NCBI GenBank assembly: GCA_028622995.1
Contig: JAJQJQ010000010.1
Span: forward strand, 3,162,001-3,226,000
Reading direction: 5' to 3'
Length of the DNA: 64,000 bases
Origin: Panagrolaimus kolymaensis
Taxonomy: Eukaryota > Nematoda > Chromadorea > Rhabditida > Panagrolaimidae
Shown: piece after piece, positions 1 to 12,900 of the stretch
Numbering within the stretch: the first letter of the stretch is position 1
Layout: the number at the start of each line of letters is the position of its first letter
The notes under the pieces: generated by a model
The model's database searches: none
Told to the model about the DNA's origin: nothing
What the model saw: the letters and a program-made list of their open reading frames with translations, nothing else
Position numbers and translations under genes: made by a program

Positions 1-988
1 CTTTTTACAAATTTATGATTGCTCTTTTTCTAGCCTCAGCTTCTCTTCATATTTATATTATAATTTTTAACACTTTCATGTTGCCTTTTTTTTTACGATT
101 TCTCATTTTAAATTTTCTTCTTCTTTTGGGTTATTTTTATTTTGTTGCAGTGTCTAAATAAGCAAGTTTTATTTAATTTTTATTTATTTATTTATCATTT
201 TTGAAGGTAAGTTTTCCGTGCTCTCTTTTTTTGGGAAAAAAGATTTTGTTGCCATGAATTTAATTAAGTTTTAATTTCTTTTTTTGACTTTAGCAAAAAA
301 ATATTTGAGATCTAGCATTGTTGTTGCACCGGTGGGATGCGCACATGCTATAATTAAACATAATTTTTTTTAGGAATTAACATTTCCTAATTACAACTAT
401 TAAACAAAAATATTAATATTGTGAGTTGGAAGAAAAAAGTTATAGATATTTGGAAAAAGGAAGGAAAGAAAGAGTAAAAAAAATAGATAGAAGGAAATAA
501 GAAGAAAAAAAAAATAATATGACTGCCATTTAGAAAGATAGTGATTTTTCTTTTAAAATAAAAAAGGAGAAAAGAAAGAATGGGTAAAACAGAATTGGCT
601 TTTTTCATGAAACATAAATAAGTGAGTGCATATCTTTTCCAAACTTTTGAAACGTTTTAAAAAATCATAAAAAGCTCTATTTTTCTTGTATCTCTTTTCC
701 AGGAAAAAAATAATTATAATAAAAAGGCCACAATAAAAAAATAAAAAATATATTTTGAAGAAAAAAAACATAAACATAAACGCTGAATAAAAATCTGTAC
801 AATGGTTTGTGTTTTTTCTTTTCTTTTTTGAGTTGATTAATTAGACAATTTAAAAATTAAAAATAATAATAAAACAAAATAGGTAACTGCACATAGTATT
901 TTTTCTTTTTCTGTTTTCAAAAAAATCAAAGCCAAGACACGTAATATTTTGCCGCAATTTTTTTTATATTTTTGACTTTTCTTTTTCT
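1..988. other. AT-rich flank, no gene seen
   Basis: This stretch downstream of the LDB1 stop codon is T/A-run-rich. Short open frames here are low-complexity Phe/Lys strings with no domain and no consistent splice structure. It presumably contains the LDB1 3' UTR next to position 988. Nothing else can be supported. Confidence 0.6.
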
Positions 989-3712
989 TCATTGATCACA
1001 AATTGTTTGAGCCATTAATGGATTCATATTATTACTGGGATTTGGCATGCCTTTCCAACCATTATTCATTAGAGATACATCATATGATGGCGGAGGAGGC
1101 GGTAACATTGTTAATTGAGAACTTGAAGATGTATGCACCAAAGGCGCCGCCAGCGGCGGTGGCATTTTTACTCCTTCAATATTTCGATTAAAACTATTTT
1201 GGCGGCTATAATTAGGAGCTAAAAAAATGAATTTTAATAAACTTTTATTTTGTCTTTAAGTAACTTACTGGAGCCATTAGTCATCATTCCAACTGACATT
1301 GGAGTATGTAGCATTCCACTACCAGGTCCATGGCCCATCATTGATACATCATATTGTGTATTTTCTATCCTCGATATTGATCTTTCATCTTCTTCACCAA
1401 AATCTCCACCCATTAATGATGGTTCACCAACCACTAGGACTTCTTGGTATTGTGGATGGTTGTACTAAAATGCAACTATTTTTAAAACTATTATTTTGAT
1501 AACAATTGCCATGTCTTTCTTTCTCACCCCATTATTAGATGATGCTTTTTCTCTTTATATTTTGGGACTTACGTTTTGATTCATTGGAAAATTATTTACA
1601 TTTTGTGATGGTGAAGTTCGACTATTGCCACCCTTTCTTTGTTTAGTTGGAGTTGGAGTAGCATTTGGTCCTCCTGCTCCTCCAGCAGCAGCACTATTAG
1701 TTTTTCTTTGTCTCTTCCTTTGTGGCTTTTTTGGTGGTTCTTCAATTAAAGATTGTTGAGACATAAGATTTGGCTGGGGTCCAGATGGACCTGGTGGCAT
1801 TGGTGGCATATTTTGAGGCGGCATTTGAGGTGGCATCGACTTTTTCAAACTCATATGAGCATTAAAAAGCATATTTTTTAATGCATCTCTTGGTAACATC
1901 TAAAAAAATATTTTTAATTTATATATATATTTCAGGGTAATTTGAACATACTCGTGGATCTTGTTTACAATATGACATAATATGTTGCATAGGTTCCATT
2001 ATGACACAAAGCTTAAGAAAATTCATAGCTTTTGGTGGAAGTCCACATTTGGTGACGCCTTGTTTTATCCTTTCTTGAGTCTCCACCATCTAAAATATTA
2101 ATAAATTGATTTTTTTGTTTGTTTAATTTTAAATTACAAACCCCTTGACATTCCCTCGAAATATATTCTTGAGTATTTTTTAATTCAAGAGTAAGCTGCT
2201 TTATCCTGTATCCATATGCTTCATCGTATGGAGCAAACTCTATGAACATTCTTGCATCTGTTACTGCCTGAAATTATTATAATAATTGTTTGATTTTTAA
2301 CTCTCTTTTTTTAATAATAATCTTACTTGAGCATTGAAGGGTTTTGTTAATTTAGTAAACATGACGACATTCTCACAATCCAGGGAACTTCCGCCCCAAT
2401 TTGACATTTGTTCGGATGAAGGAGATCGAGGCAAGAAATGTAACTCTCGAACACCGGTATCAAACATAGTACGGAAAAATTTGCTAATTAACTTCCTTCC
2501 AATCGCTAAAATAAAATATATTCCGTGAATTAATAAATAATTATGCTTACAATATTTTTTAGGGTTATCTATTGTTTCATATGCTATCACATTCATTCTT
2601 GAATCATCATCAAAAAATTCTTGTCCAAATGCTTCCCACCATTGGCCATGATGTTCACTTGCGACTTGATACTAAAAAAATGAGATTTTAATAAAATTTG
2701 GACAAGCAACAATATATACTTACTTGTTGATGATAAAATGAATACATCCTTTTATTCATTTCAAATATTCTATATTCTAAAAGTGGAGGTTGAGGAAAAT
2801 GAGCCATTGGTACAGGTGGTCTGAAAAAACCAAATCCCATATTAAAATTATTGTTTTATTTTTTGACAAACAAAACACAGGCTGCAAGCATTTTTTTAGC
2901 GCGGTGAAAAATATATATTTTATTGATTAAATGAAAAATAAAAAAGTGTCATTCAAGGAAATGTTTTGTTGAGCGTTTGCTTTTTAAGTCTTCCAAAAAA
3001 AATTGTTGTTGGGCAGCCATTTTTAAAGGGAGCAAACGTATGTGTAAGCTTCATGATTTCCCTTTGCTTTTTCGCTTTTTTTGCTTTAGTTTGTTAATTT
3101 TCCAAAACTGTTAATGAATTTTATTTTTGTATAATATTTCTTTCTAATTTGATTTTTTATTTCTTACCTGAGTATCATTTGTGGTGGGCCGCCAGCATTT
3201 TGTTGTGGATTTCCAGGATTACCTGGGCCTTGATTAATATTCGGTGGCGGTAAACCAGGCTGTGGCGTCATCATATTTGGTGGTGGCTGTTGTTGTGGTG
3301 GTAAATTCATTGGATGCATATTATATGGGGGTGGAGGTATTTGGTGAGGTGGCGGTTGATTGGGATCCATATCCTGATATGGCATAGGTTGAGCGCTTCC
3401 AGGTGGTGGTCCACCATGATTTAATGATGGAGGTCCAAATCCATTATTCATGCTTCCCGATGGCGTGGAAGTAGGACCAGCATGTTGATAATAAAAATCT
3501 GGTGGCATTCCATGATTATATTGACTTCCATCGTCGGGTGGTGGCATCATTCCCATACCATTTGGCATTCCTTGCATATCATAACCCATATTTGCTTCGG
3601 GTTTAATATCATAAGCATTATTAACTGGTTCTTTCTTTTTTCTTGTCCTTTTAGCAGGTTGTTGACCACCGGGTGGAACCATGGCATCGCCAGATTTTTT
3701 CGAGCGCGGCAT
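989..3712 (-). CDS. ldb-1: LIM domain-binding protein (LDB1/Chip/CLIM family)
   Basis: Nuclear cofactor that self-associates and bridges LIM-homeodomain and LMO proteins. Nine minus-strand exons join in phase: 3712-3168, 2820-2724, 2671-2551, 2505-2327, 2267-2142, 2089-1952, 1899-1573, 1464-1269, 1218-989; 652 aa. Residues 1-181 are Met/Pro/Gly/Gln-rich and disordered, far longer than the vertebrate N-terminus. The dimerization domain follows (about 195-402): EYRIFEMNKR, WWEAFGQEFFDDD, SIGRKLISKFFRTMFDTGV and LKLCVIMEPM match LDB1 blocks. A basic nuclear-localization stretch (KKPQRKRQRK, about 459-468) precedes the LIM-interaction domain (VVGEPSLMGGDFGEEDER, from about residue 512), near-identical to the LDB1 LID. 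A Pro/Asn-rich tail ends at the stop at 989-991. ATG 3712 is chosen because it opens the long first exon; a further upstream exon is not excluded. Family recognition is firm; the symbol follows nematode usage. Confidence 0.93.
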
Positions 3713-6700
3713 TATTTATTCTAAGTATATAAATAGGTTTTTATCAGCTAATTTTAATGGCAAATAAGATCAAATAATTTTATTAGCGTATTCAAAATAA
3801 AATAAATCAGCTAATAATTCAGAAGTTGCGTAACACATAAGCTTCAAATTTCAATTATTAATATATTATTTTATTAATAACCTTAGTTATCTAAAACTGA
3901 TAAAAAATATTATACGTCAAAAAAAAAAGTATTAAATGTGACACGCGTTTGTCGCGAAAAGAAACATTGCTTTCTGACGTTTTTAATAGGTGTGTGACCA
4001 CAATAAAAGGATGGGGTCAATGCCTTAAAGACAAAAAATAAGATACATAGGCGATAAAAACATATAAAAAAGTGTGACCAATGGCTCATTTTTTTTAATG
4101 AACGACATGAGAAAAATAAAAGAGGAGAAAAGTGCGCATTGATTGAATCACGGAAATTCCGCATTTTTTTTTCTTTTCCTTTACTCTGAACAGTCAGTTT
4201 TCTGGCGCAAAATATAACTACATGCAGCAGCAGCGTATACTTTTTTTTCACCATCGAATTCCGCGCGTTTGTCCGTGTCGAGCATGTCATCAACGCATCC
4301 ATCCATCTATCTATCTATCCATTTCTCAAAGGAAGTCAAGATTGACCAGTAACAAAAATATTTGGCGACATTGTGGTATATGCGCAGGCAGTAGCAACAT
4401 CAGCCGCGATGGTGGTAGTTGTCGTCGTCGTCGGACGCCTGCTGCTCGCTGCGATCGTTTTTTTTGTTTGAAAAAAAGGCAAAGCTCACAGTCACTCTTT
4501 TCTCACTCAACCACATTTGGCTTTCTTTCAATTCGAAAGTTGTTGGTGACACAACATACACACGACAGACACATTCATTCGTTCGTTCATTCGCAACCTA
4601 GCTTTGCATTGACTAGTCCGTTAAGAATGTATATGTGGTTGTTCGGCCGTCTACCACCACTACTTTGTTCTTCACATCTTTTTTTCTCTTTTTTTACTTT
4701 CTTCAGCCAGCCATTCACTAACATTGTATTGTAAGGCAGTATGCACCGGCTCGTTCACGCTGCTGCTTTTTTGTTTCCTGTGAGGATGGAAACAACCACA
4801 TTGAAGATTTTTTTTTCTCGTGTGGTACATTGTTCAGCTTATTGGGTGGCCTTTTCCTTTATTACTTCTCCTTCTTTTTCTTCTTCCGCTAAATACAACA
4901 ACACAATGTTGCGATCTATCTCTAAACCAAGAAAGGTGCAAAAAATGCGCGGTGTACTTTAACATAAAAAATGACCTCAGAAAAAAACATCAAATAAAAA
5001 ATGCGGCATTTTTAAAAGGCATTAAAAGCTAATTATTCATGAATAACAAGCATGAGGAAGAAATAAAGAGAATAAGGAAATTTTAAAGTAAAAAAAACAC
5101 GTAAAATACTTTTTAAACTAGACATATGTACATATATGACAAGTAGCTTTTTTTCCATTGTTTAGTAGCTATATTTTTGAAACCATCAGAAATAGCAGAA
5201 GCAAAATTTGAAAGAAGAAAAAAACGATGATGATTGCAAAAAACCAACGTAAATTCCTTAAGAAAACTAAACTTTTTTTTCTTTTTCACAAAAAAACGTC
5301 AGACCAGCGTGGTGCCCGTTAACCATCTTTCCTAGTTGCTTTTGTAGGTTTACACTCATGCGGTGCGGTCTGTATAATAACAATCGATTGCTTTTTTTTG
5401 TTGCTAAAAAAGATGCGTAAGGAAGAAAAATTTTTTTTGGTCAGTGGATAAAAAAATAACAAAGCGTCAACAAACAAAAAAAAGCTGAAAAAACAATATA
5501 TACCATAGATAAATAAATATGAATTGAATAATATTTAATTATCAAAGTAAAGAGATGAAAGAAATATGATTTGTCTGTGCAAAGAAGAAAGATACAAGTG
5601 AACTAATCGATGAGTGATGTGAGTTCCAAATAGCACGTGTTATTATGAAAGAAGAGGATATCGCAAAAAAAAAAAACATGACAAACAGCTTTAGTTTTTT
5701 AAGTTATAACTTTTGAGTTTTTAGTAATAAAAAAAAGGAAAAGTAATAAAACAATGGGAATATTAATTTTTTTATAGCATCGAAGTTGTAAGATTTACAA
5801 AGAAAACTAAGAAAAGCAATCAAAAAAATAAGGAAGAAGGTGCGAAACAACTATATACGTATGTCAGAAGATTCGTAATCAAATTATATTGACGCCGCCA
5901 TTGAACCACGTAAAAATTCAGGTCGTCGTCGTCTTGGAATGCAATATCAAAATAATTTCCTGTCATGTTGAAACAATACACTTGACACTTTATAAAAAAA
6001 AACTAATAAACTATTATAAAAACTATTGTCTTAATTTATGTAGTCAATATTAAATCAAAAAAAAAAAAGAAAAGGCAATAAAAATTTGCAAAGAATAAAG
6101 TTAGGAAATGGAAAATTGTAAGTACGTAATTGCAGGTTGTAAAAAAAGGGTAAAATACAAAGTAATTTTTTAAGAATAAAAAATCTAAGCTTAAAAGTTC
6201 AAGAAATTCTTAATCTCATAAAAATAAAATCTAATTATAATCTTACTTTAAAACATTAATAGAAAGAAGTTAAAAATGCAAAAAAAGAAGAAAGAAAGCT
6301 GTTCACTTTTCAACAACCATGTCAAAAAAGAACAACAACAAAAAAGAGAGTAAACTCATGTGTTGTGTCGGCATGCGAGTATACCGCTGCTGCCTGTTTG
6401 TAAAGCCTATTGGCACAAAAAAATAGTGTTCTTCGCGCGCTCTTTTTTCTTCTTCTTTCGACAAAACCAAGCAAGCAAGGACCAGAAAAGAAGTCAGCAG
6501 CTTTACATTGTCGTCGTCGACGTCGGTCGTTGTTGTTGTCCAGAAAAGGAAAAATTTTTTTTGGCAACCATCAATGCTTCTTTGCTATTGCCTATGGTCG
6601 GTCTTGAGGGCAATATAACCACCATCCGTGCATCAATTTTTCACTTTAACGGAATAGATAGATGTTTCTAACACAAATGGGACGACAAAAAGCGGCACAA

Positions 6701-9700
6701 AGTCTTTATGGTTTTTATTCTTGGCTGCTACCGTTTTTTTCTTTCTTGCTTTTTCTTTTGGATTGTATGCCCTTATTTATATTTCTTGCAGTCAGACACG
6801 CCAAAAGAAAAAACAGCACTCGTTAGTTGTTTTGAATGCCGCTGATGGCAAAAACGAGAAGGAGTATGTTTAGTCCAACAACTATGTATGTCTCAGAGGC
6901 TGCAAAAAATACACCCTCATCGTTTTTTTTTCTTGCTAACATTTTTATTACTGGCTAAAAGCCAATGCTTAACTATAACATACTTTTTTCTTTTCAGACA
7001 GATAGAGGAAAATCAGTCGGTGACTTAGACTTTGATGATGCTCCTGTTTTAGTTTTAAAAAGGGGGAATTGCAATTCAAAAAAGCGTCATATAAAACTAA
7101 AAACATGAGTAAAAAGGTTAAATTTAAAAATGCAATTAATTTATTCATTCAATGATTCAATTTTTATATTAATAATCTTTAAATGCAATAAAAATTTTAT
7201 TATAAATAAAACAAATAGCCTCAATTAATTTGATTATAAAAAACAAACATAACAAATAAATAATTGCAGATTTTGACGGCAACTTAATGACCGATAATGA
7301 AAACCTATTAGCTTTAATTTCCTAACTGGCTTTATTTAAATTATTGACCATTTTCATAACAAAATTACAGCATATTTTATTCATACGTTTTTAATATTCA
7401 AATAAAAAAAGAAGAAGAATCAAAACAAACTTTATTTGTTTGTGTAAAATATTTTTTTCTCATGGTCATTATGATCAGATTTTTTAATTTTAAAAAGTTG
7501 TTTAATTTTTTGTAATACATTTATTTTCGTTAAAGACGATTTACCACATTGAGTAAAGGATAAATCCAAAAAAACATATTCTTTACATTTGTATATTTTT
7601 AAAATTTCATATTCATTTTGTTAATAATTTTTATGAACCATTGTTTATAAAATAAACTTTCACTCTTACAGTAAATTTTAAATTTTTTAAACCCTAGTTT
7701 TTTGCTTTTAGAGCATATTTTTACTATGTAATAATACCCACTTTGGGTTTAGCATTAAAGTAGACTATAATTCTTTTCTTTCTTTTTGCAGTAGACCATT
7801 GACAACCTAAAGCTTTATCTCATAGTAAAAGTGCATGAGAGCTGAAAATAGCAGCCATTTTTTTTAATACGCTCCCGACGTCTGGCTGATAAACATTCAA
7901 CGAGGACATCTCTGCCTGGCACATATACAATGTAAATTAAGAAGACAAGACTGCTGAAAAAGAGAAGTAACTTTGTGAATGATTATTTATTTAATAAATA
8001 TTTTTACTCTTTAAGCCATTATAACATGCATACCTTATTTAATCTTTTAGCCTTTATATCTATTTTTCTATTTTTGAGTCTTTGTTTCAAATCATTACTT
8101 TTTTTGGCCAAGTTCATTTACATTTTCAATGGCCAAGAAACGCGCAGAAAATAAAAAATTAATGGAGTCCTTCGACATTTTGATCTCCATTTCTTTCTTC
8201 TAAAATTAATTCGTTAACGTCGTTGTTTGTCGCTGCAATAAATGAAACAACATTTCTCAGAAATTAATGCTTTTGAATAATGCCTGGCACGGAGTTTAAC
8301 CAACGAAAGTCCTAAACAAAAAAAATGAAAAGGCTGGAAAAATATTCAAGTCATTTTTTGGACATGCGTCTTAAATCAGCATAAAAAAGAGTTCATCATC
8401 TATTTTTTCATTTTAGTGAATATTAAGAAGTTGTTTTACACCTTTTTCCCGGTTTTTAGAACTCTTTCGTTTTTTTTTGTAACAAAATAAATAGATAATC
8501 AACGTTAGTTTAAATTTAAAATGGACAAGTCAAAAAAGCCAAATAATAGATTTTTTGGCGCTTCTTCGGTGGTTGTGGTTACGGTCGGAAATAGAGAGGC
8601 TCATTTGCATTTTAGTTTTTTAATTTCTAAAAATTTTTGGTATCTATCATGTTTGTTTGCTTCCTTGAACACCCAGATAGAGATGCTTTTATTCACTTCG
8701 TTTTTTTTTCAAAAACCACTCCTTCAAATTGCGTTGTTGTTGATCACAATATTTTACAAAACACAAAAAAATTTGCTAAATATTTTATGACCGCCTTTTT
8801 TTATTGTCCTTAGAATGAATCTAAATTTTGTACAATTTTTTTTCTTCGAAAAAATAATATTTGAAAAACTTAAAGTTCTTAAAAATTTACCGTATTCTTT
8901 TCTCCTCCTTTCTTTCTTATTTTGCAACTATATTAAGTCTAATTTTTTTATGATGGCAAAGGAAATTTGGGTATAATCTTTTGAGGTTGTACTTTAGCCT
9001 TCTCCGTCGTCTATGAGGTTACGTTCTTTTTTTAGATTTCACAGAGTTGTCGTAAAATATAAAATTATTAACCTTAAAAAAAATAATAGTGCGTTTTTTA
9101 GAAACACAAATTGTTTAATTAAAAAATTTGAGTTCCCAATTTTTTTTTACTTTTGCCGATTTCATTTTTTTTAAATCAAAAATATGTTTCATTCTTCCTT
9201 TTTTTCTCTTCGGAAGTCGCACTACAATTTTTTTATTTAAAATTTGAATTTTCTTTGTCCTTTAAGTATCAAAATTGCCTTTTTTTTATTGCTCCTCAAC
9301 TCCTCTACAAATGTGTTAGTTGGTGCCATGCCACGGATTTGACCCATTGAAACAATTTAAAAAAATAAATTTGTCGTTGTTTAGTTGATGTCAGCAGCAT
9401 TATTGTTGCATTGCGCTTTTTAATTTTCTGACATTGAATTGAGTTTTACTTTTTTTGAATAAATCCAATTTTTTTAGGTAAACAACCAAAAGAAAAACAT
9501 ATTTTAATTTTCAAATACCTCATAAAACTGCCAATAATTTTTTCAATGCAGGTTATAAAAGAATCATGTAAGTTATTGCTTTTCCTTAATGGCAGCCATT
9601 TATGTCTCAAGCAAACAAAGCTTATTTTAAAAATTATTTTCTGTCATATCATAAAAAAGACTTTTTTACTATAGCATAGCTCTTTTTTTTAATGCTTGGC

Positions 9701-9985
9701 GGTGCTTAGCACTATTTTTTTTATCAAACATTCGACATTGCAAAGAGGCACATCACTCTTTTATTTTTATGTGTTTGAAAGTGTTCAAATTTTTTTTCTT
9801 GCCAACTTTTTTTGTTTCATTCAAAAAAAATAAAAATAAACGCCAAATGAGGCGATGCTAGCAGCTATGGAAGATAATTTTAGTTTTTTTTCCTGTCTGA
9901 CGCGCACGCACTCCATTTTTTGCAAAAAAAAAAACTTTTTAATGAACTTTTTTTACGGGATTATTTTAATATTATTTTTTTATAG
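3713..9985. other. 6.3-kb divergent intergenic region between ldb-1 and myrf
   Basis: AT-rich DNA between two genes transcribed away from each other, so both 5' control regions and the missing first exon(s) of myrf should lie here. GC-richer islets stand out at about 4200-4800 and 6360-6620, the first with CATC/ATCT tetranucleotide repeats (about 4296-4320) and a GTC repeat (4421-4434). A weak coding-like segment with a good acceptor (frame open from about 6999 to 7105) has no convincing donor. I could not place the first myrf exon. Confidence 0.5.
4296..4434. repeat. Simple repeats: CATC/ATCT tract and GTC tract
   Basis: A tetranucleotide run of CATC and ATCT units lies around 4296-4320, and a GTC trinucleotide run at 4421-4434. 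Both are inside a GC-richer islet upstream of ldb-1. They are visible directly; no function is implied. Confidence 0.8.
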
Positions 9986-12900
9986 TTCCACTGCCACCAA
10001 AGAAAAAACCTTTATTTATCCGAACTCAACCAAAACTACAACAACATCAAACTATTCAGCAAAATCAGCAGCAATCTTTTCAGGTGATTACTGTTACTCC
10101 TGAGCAACAGCAACAACTACAAAAATTTATCAAAGTTGTTAGGCGGCCGGTTACGGTATTATTAAAACGTAAGTTAAAGGTTTTTATTTGGAAAATTAAA
10201 GAATTTCTTTGAAGTTTAAAGCAAAATATTTCTAATTACTTTTATCTTTCTTTTTATATTTTTGAAATTTGTGATTTTCACTTTTCTTGAAATCATTATT
10301 TTTTTAATGCTGACCAAAGGCTACTATTATTACTTTTTTTCCCTCGAAAGTTCATATGGCTTTTTCTAAAAAAAGATTCTATTCATTACATAAAAAAAAA
10401 TAGAGCCCTTTTTTAAGAACACAAACACATTTTCAACGCTTAATATTCTGCCGCCGCTGGCAAAATATAATTCAAGACCAATGTTCATAAAGCGTTCGTA
10501 GTTGTTAAGGCCTTTAGGCAACGAGAAGGAGAAAAAATATGGAGTCGTGCATGGCACTGCCGTGCACCAAAAAATAGCTTTTATCTTTTTTCTCTCTCTT
10601 TATTTTTTTTTTATTTTGCTAACTTGTTACGTTTTTATTTTGATTATGTTTTGACATTGCTTTTTATTTTTAGGTTATTTAAGGTTTTTATGAAATTAAA
10701 AAAATAATAAAAATTTTCAAATTTTTTTAAAAATAAATCTTTGACTTTTTTGAAAGTTTTTTTCAAGAATTTTCTTTTAAAATTTCAAAAGTGTCTATTA
10801 ATTTTTGATGGAAAGCTTTGGATGAATTTCTATTTATCATATACGCTCAAAACATGCAACTTTTTTAATTTGCAAACATCTTGATTCCATTATCATAATT
10901 TATTTATTTATTCATTCATCTTTTATAGTTTTTTTGTTTTTATCCACCAATTTTATCCAATTTTCTTTTTCAATTTTTTTGTGGTTCTAAAACTTGGACA
11001 CTTTTTTTTATTTTCCCGCGGAAAACTCTTTTATTTTACTTCAAAATAATTCAAAAGAGTGAACGCGTTTCTTTTTTTATAATTTAAAATTTCAAAATTG
11101 GACTTCTTTATTTCTAAAATGTCACAGATTTCGACATTTTATTGTTTCACTTTTTTTGGCGGCAAATAAAAATTTTGTTTATTGTTCCTAACTTTTTCAG
11201 AATTTTTTTGCTTTAGGTATTTTTTGTTTTGCCTTTTATATGTACGTTTCATTTAATTTCAAAAAGCACATGCGATGATTTTTTTAAAAGAGACGCCTGC
11301 TTTCAAGTCGTGCTTTATTTTCAACTGGCACGAACTTGCTCCGAACTCTTTATTTTTTTTCTCGCACACACGCGTTGCAAGCAAGGTTTTTTTTTTGCTG
11401 GCCAAGCGAGAGTCCCCAATAGTTTTTATGGCCATCGCCGTCTGAGGATGCTTTTTTTTCTCGCGTTTGTCCTCTTTTTGTTTGTTTTAGTGGCTACTCT
11501 CCTTCTTCCAAAAAAAATACTATAGCAGAAAAAAGGCTGCAACGTTTCTGTTTTTATTTTTATTAATTTGTTGTTTTTTCTTTTTCATTCGTTTTCAACA
11601 TTGGTCATTGGGCGGCGGCATAGATTTGTGTTGTTTTTTTATTTTAGTTTGTCATTAGAAACATTTATATATTTATTTTATTTTTTATAACTTTGTTTTC
11701 GCGCATCCCAAAAAGTAGGTCGGCAAAATACACAAAAATACAATAACTTTATTTTTTTATTTGGATTTTCTTTCCGACTACCAAAACAATTTTTTGATTT
11801 TTTTTTGTTTCGAAGACTTGGCTGGCAATAACGTGAGTTGTAGACGATGTGTTTTATATTTCTTCCATGATCATCGAATCTTGATTTCATCCAACAAAAA
11901 ATAGTGTTGTGTTTCTCCCATCTTTTCTTTCTCTCTTTTTATTTTTTTTACTTATTTCCTAATATTTGACCTTCACATAGTAGCGTATCGACGAGGTCAC
12001 ATAGAGTAGAAAAAAAAACGAAGAAGAAAGAACATGCTCTCAAAAAATTCCGCGGTCTGCTGTCTTCAGTCAAATAATTTTTTTAGGATTTTTTAGGCAA
12101 AAAATAAAGCGGAAAAATCAACTGCTTTTGCGCATCCTTTCAGTAAGAAATACTTTTTCTTACATAATTTCGATGTAAACAAAGACTTATTTTTCTTTTA
12201 AAACGTTTTTAAAATATTCCTTTTTCACATTAGTTTAGTTTATATATTTATATTTTTTGTCAAATTGATTTTTTTTCAAATTCGTGGAAGATCAAATAAA
12301 AAAGTATGCCTTTTTATAACCAACCTCGAATTTTGAGGAGTAAAAACTTGCTTGTTATTTTTTTTCCTTCCGTCGCTTTTTTGCTGGTTGAGTTAGTTGA
12401 TGCAGCAGCGACATCAGCCGCCTGACAGCCCAACAACGACAACAACAAAAGCGACTCGTCTATTTTTTCCTCCATGTCGGTGCCAGGCACGAACGTGTGA
12501 GCACCGCACATTTTTGTGTGTTCAATTCCTTTTTCCCCTATGTTGCGTTCGGTTTGGTCTTTCTTTTTCTTTTCTATTTTTGCATAGCTGTCGCGCACTC
12601 ATTCTCTTTCAAATGCCTCATATTTCGTTTTTTCTTTCTTTCGTATGCCCGTTTTTACCACCAACGATGAATGAAATAGTCTCCCTTTTGTGCGGAGAAA
12701 AAAACATTGGCGGCGTTTTCGTATCCGCACTCTTTGAATGAAAATAAAAAAAATGGATTGACTTTTCAGGCAAAATCGACGGGTTTTTAATTTCCTTTAT
12801 CGTTTACCATCCATCAAAAAAGAAACAAATTTCTTATTTAATATTTCCAGAAACTAATTTGCATTTTTCTAGCAAAAAAAGTTGTTTATAATTTTTTTTC

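Noticed and set aside
4222..4734. 170-codon plus-strand frame
   Set aside because: Ser/His/Arg-rich composition follows simple repeats; no domain, splice partner or codon pattern. Treated as intergenic islet.
11229..11525. 98-codon plus-strand frame with hydrophobic end
   Set aside because: Lies within the myrf intron and is dominated by T runs that encode Phe/Leu; no supporting structure.
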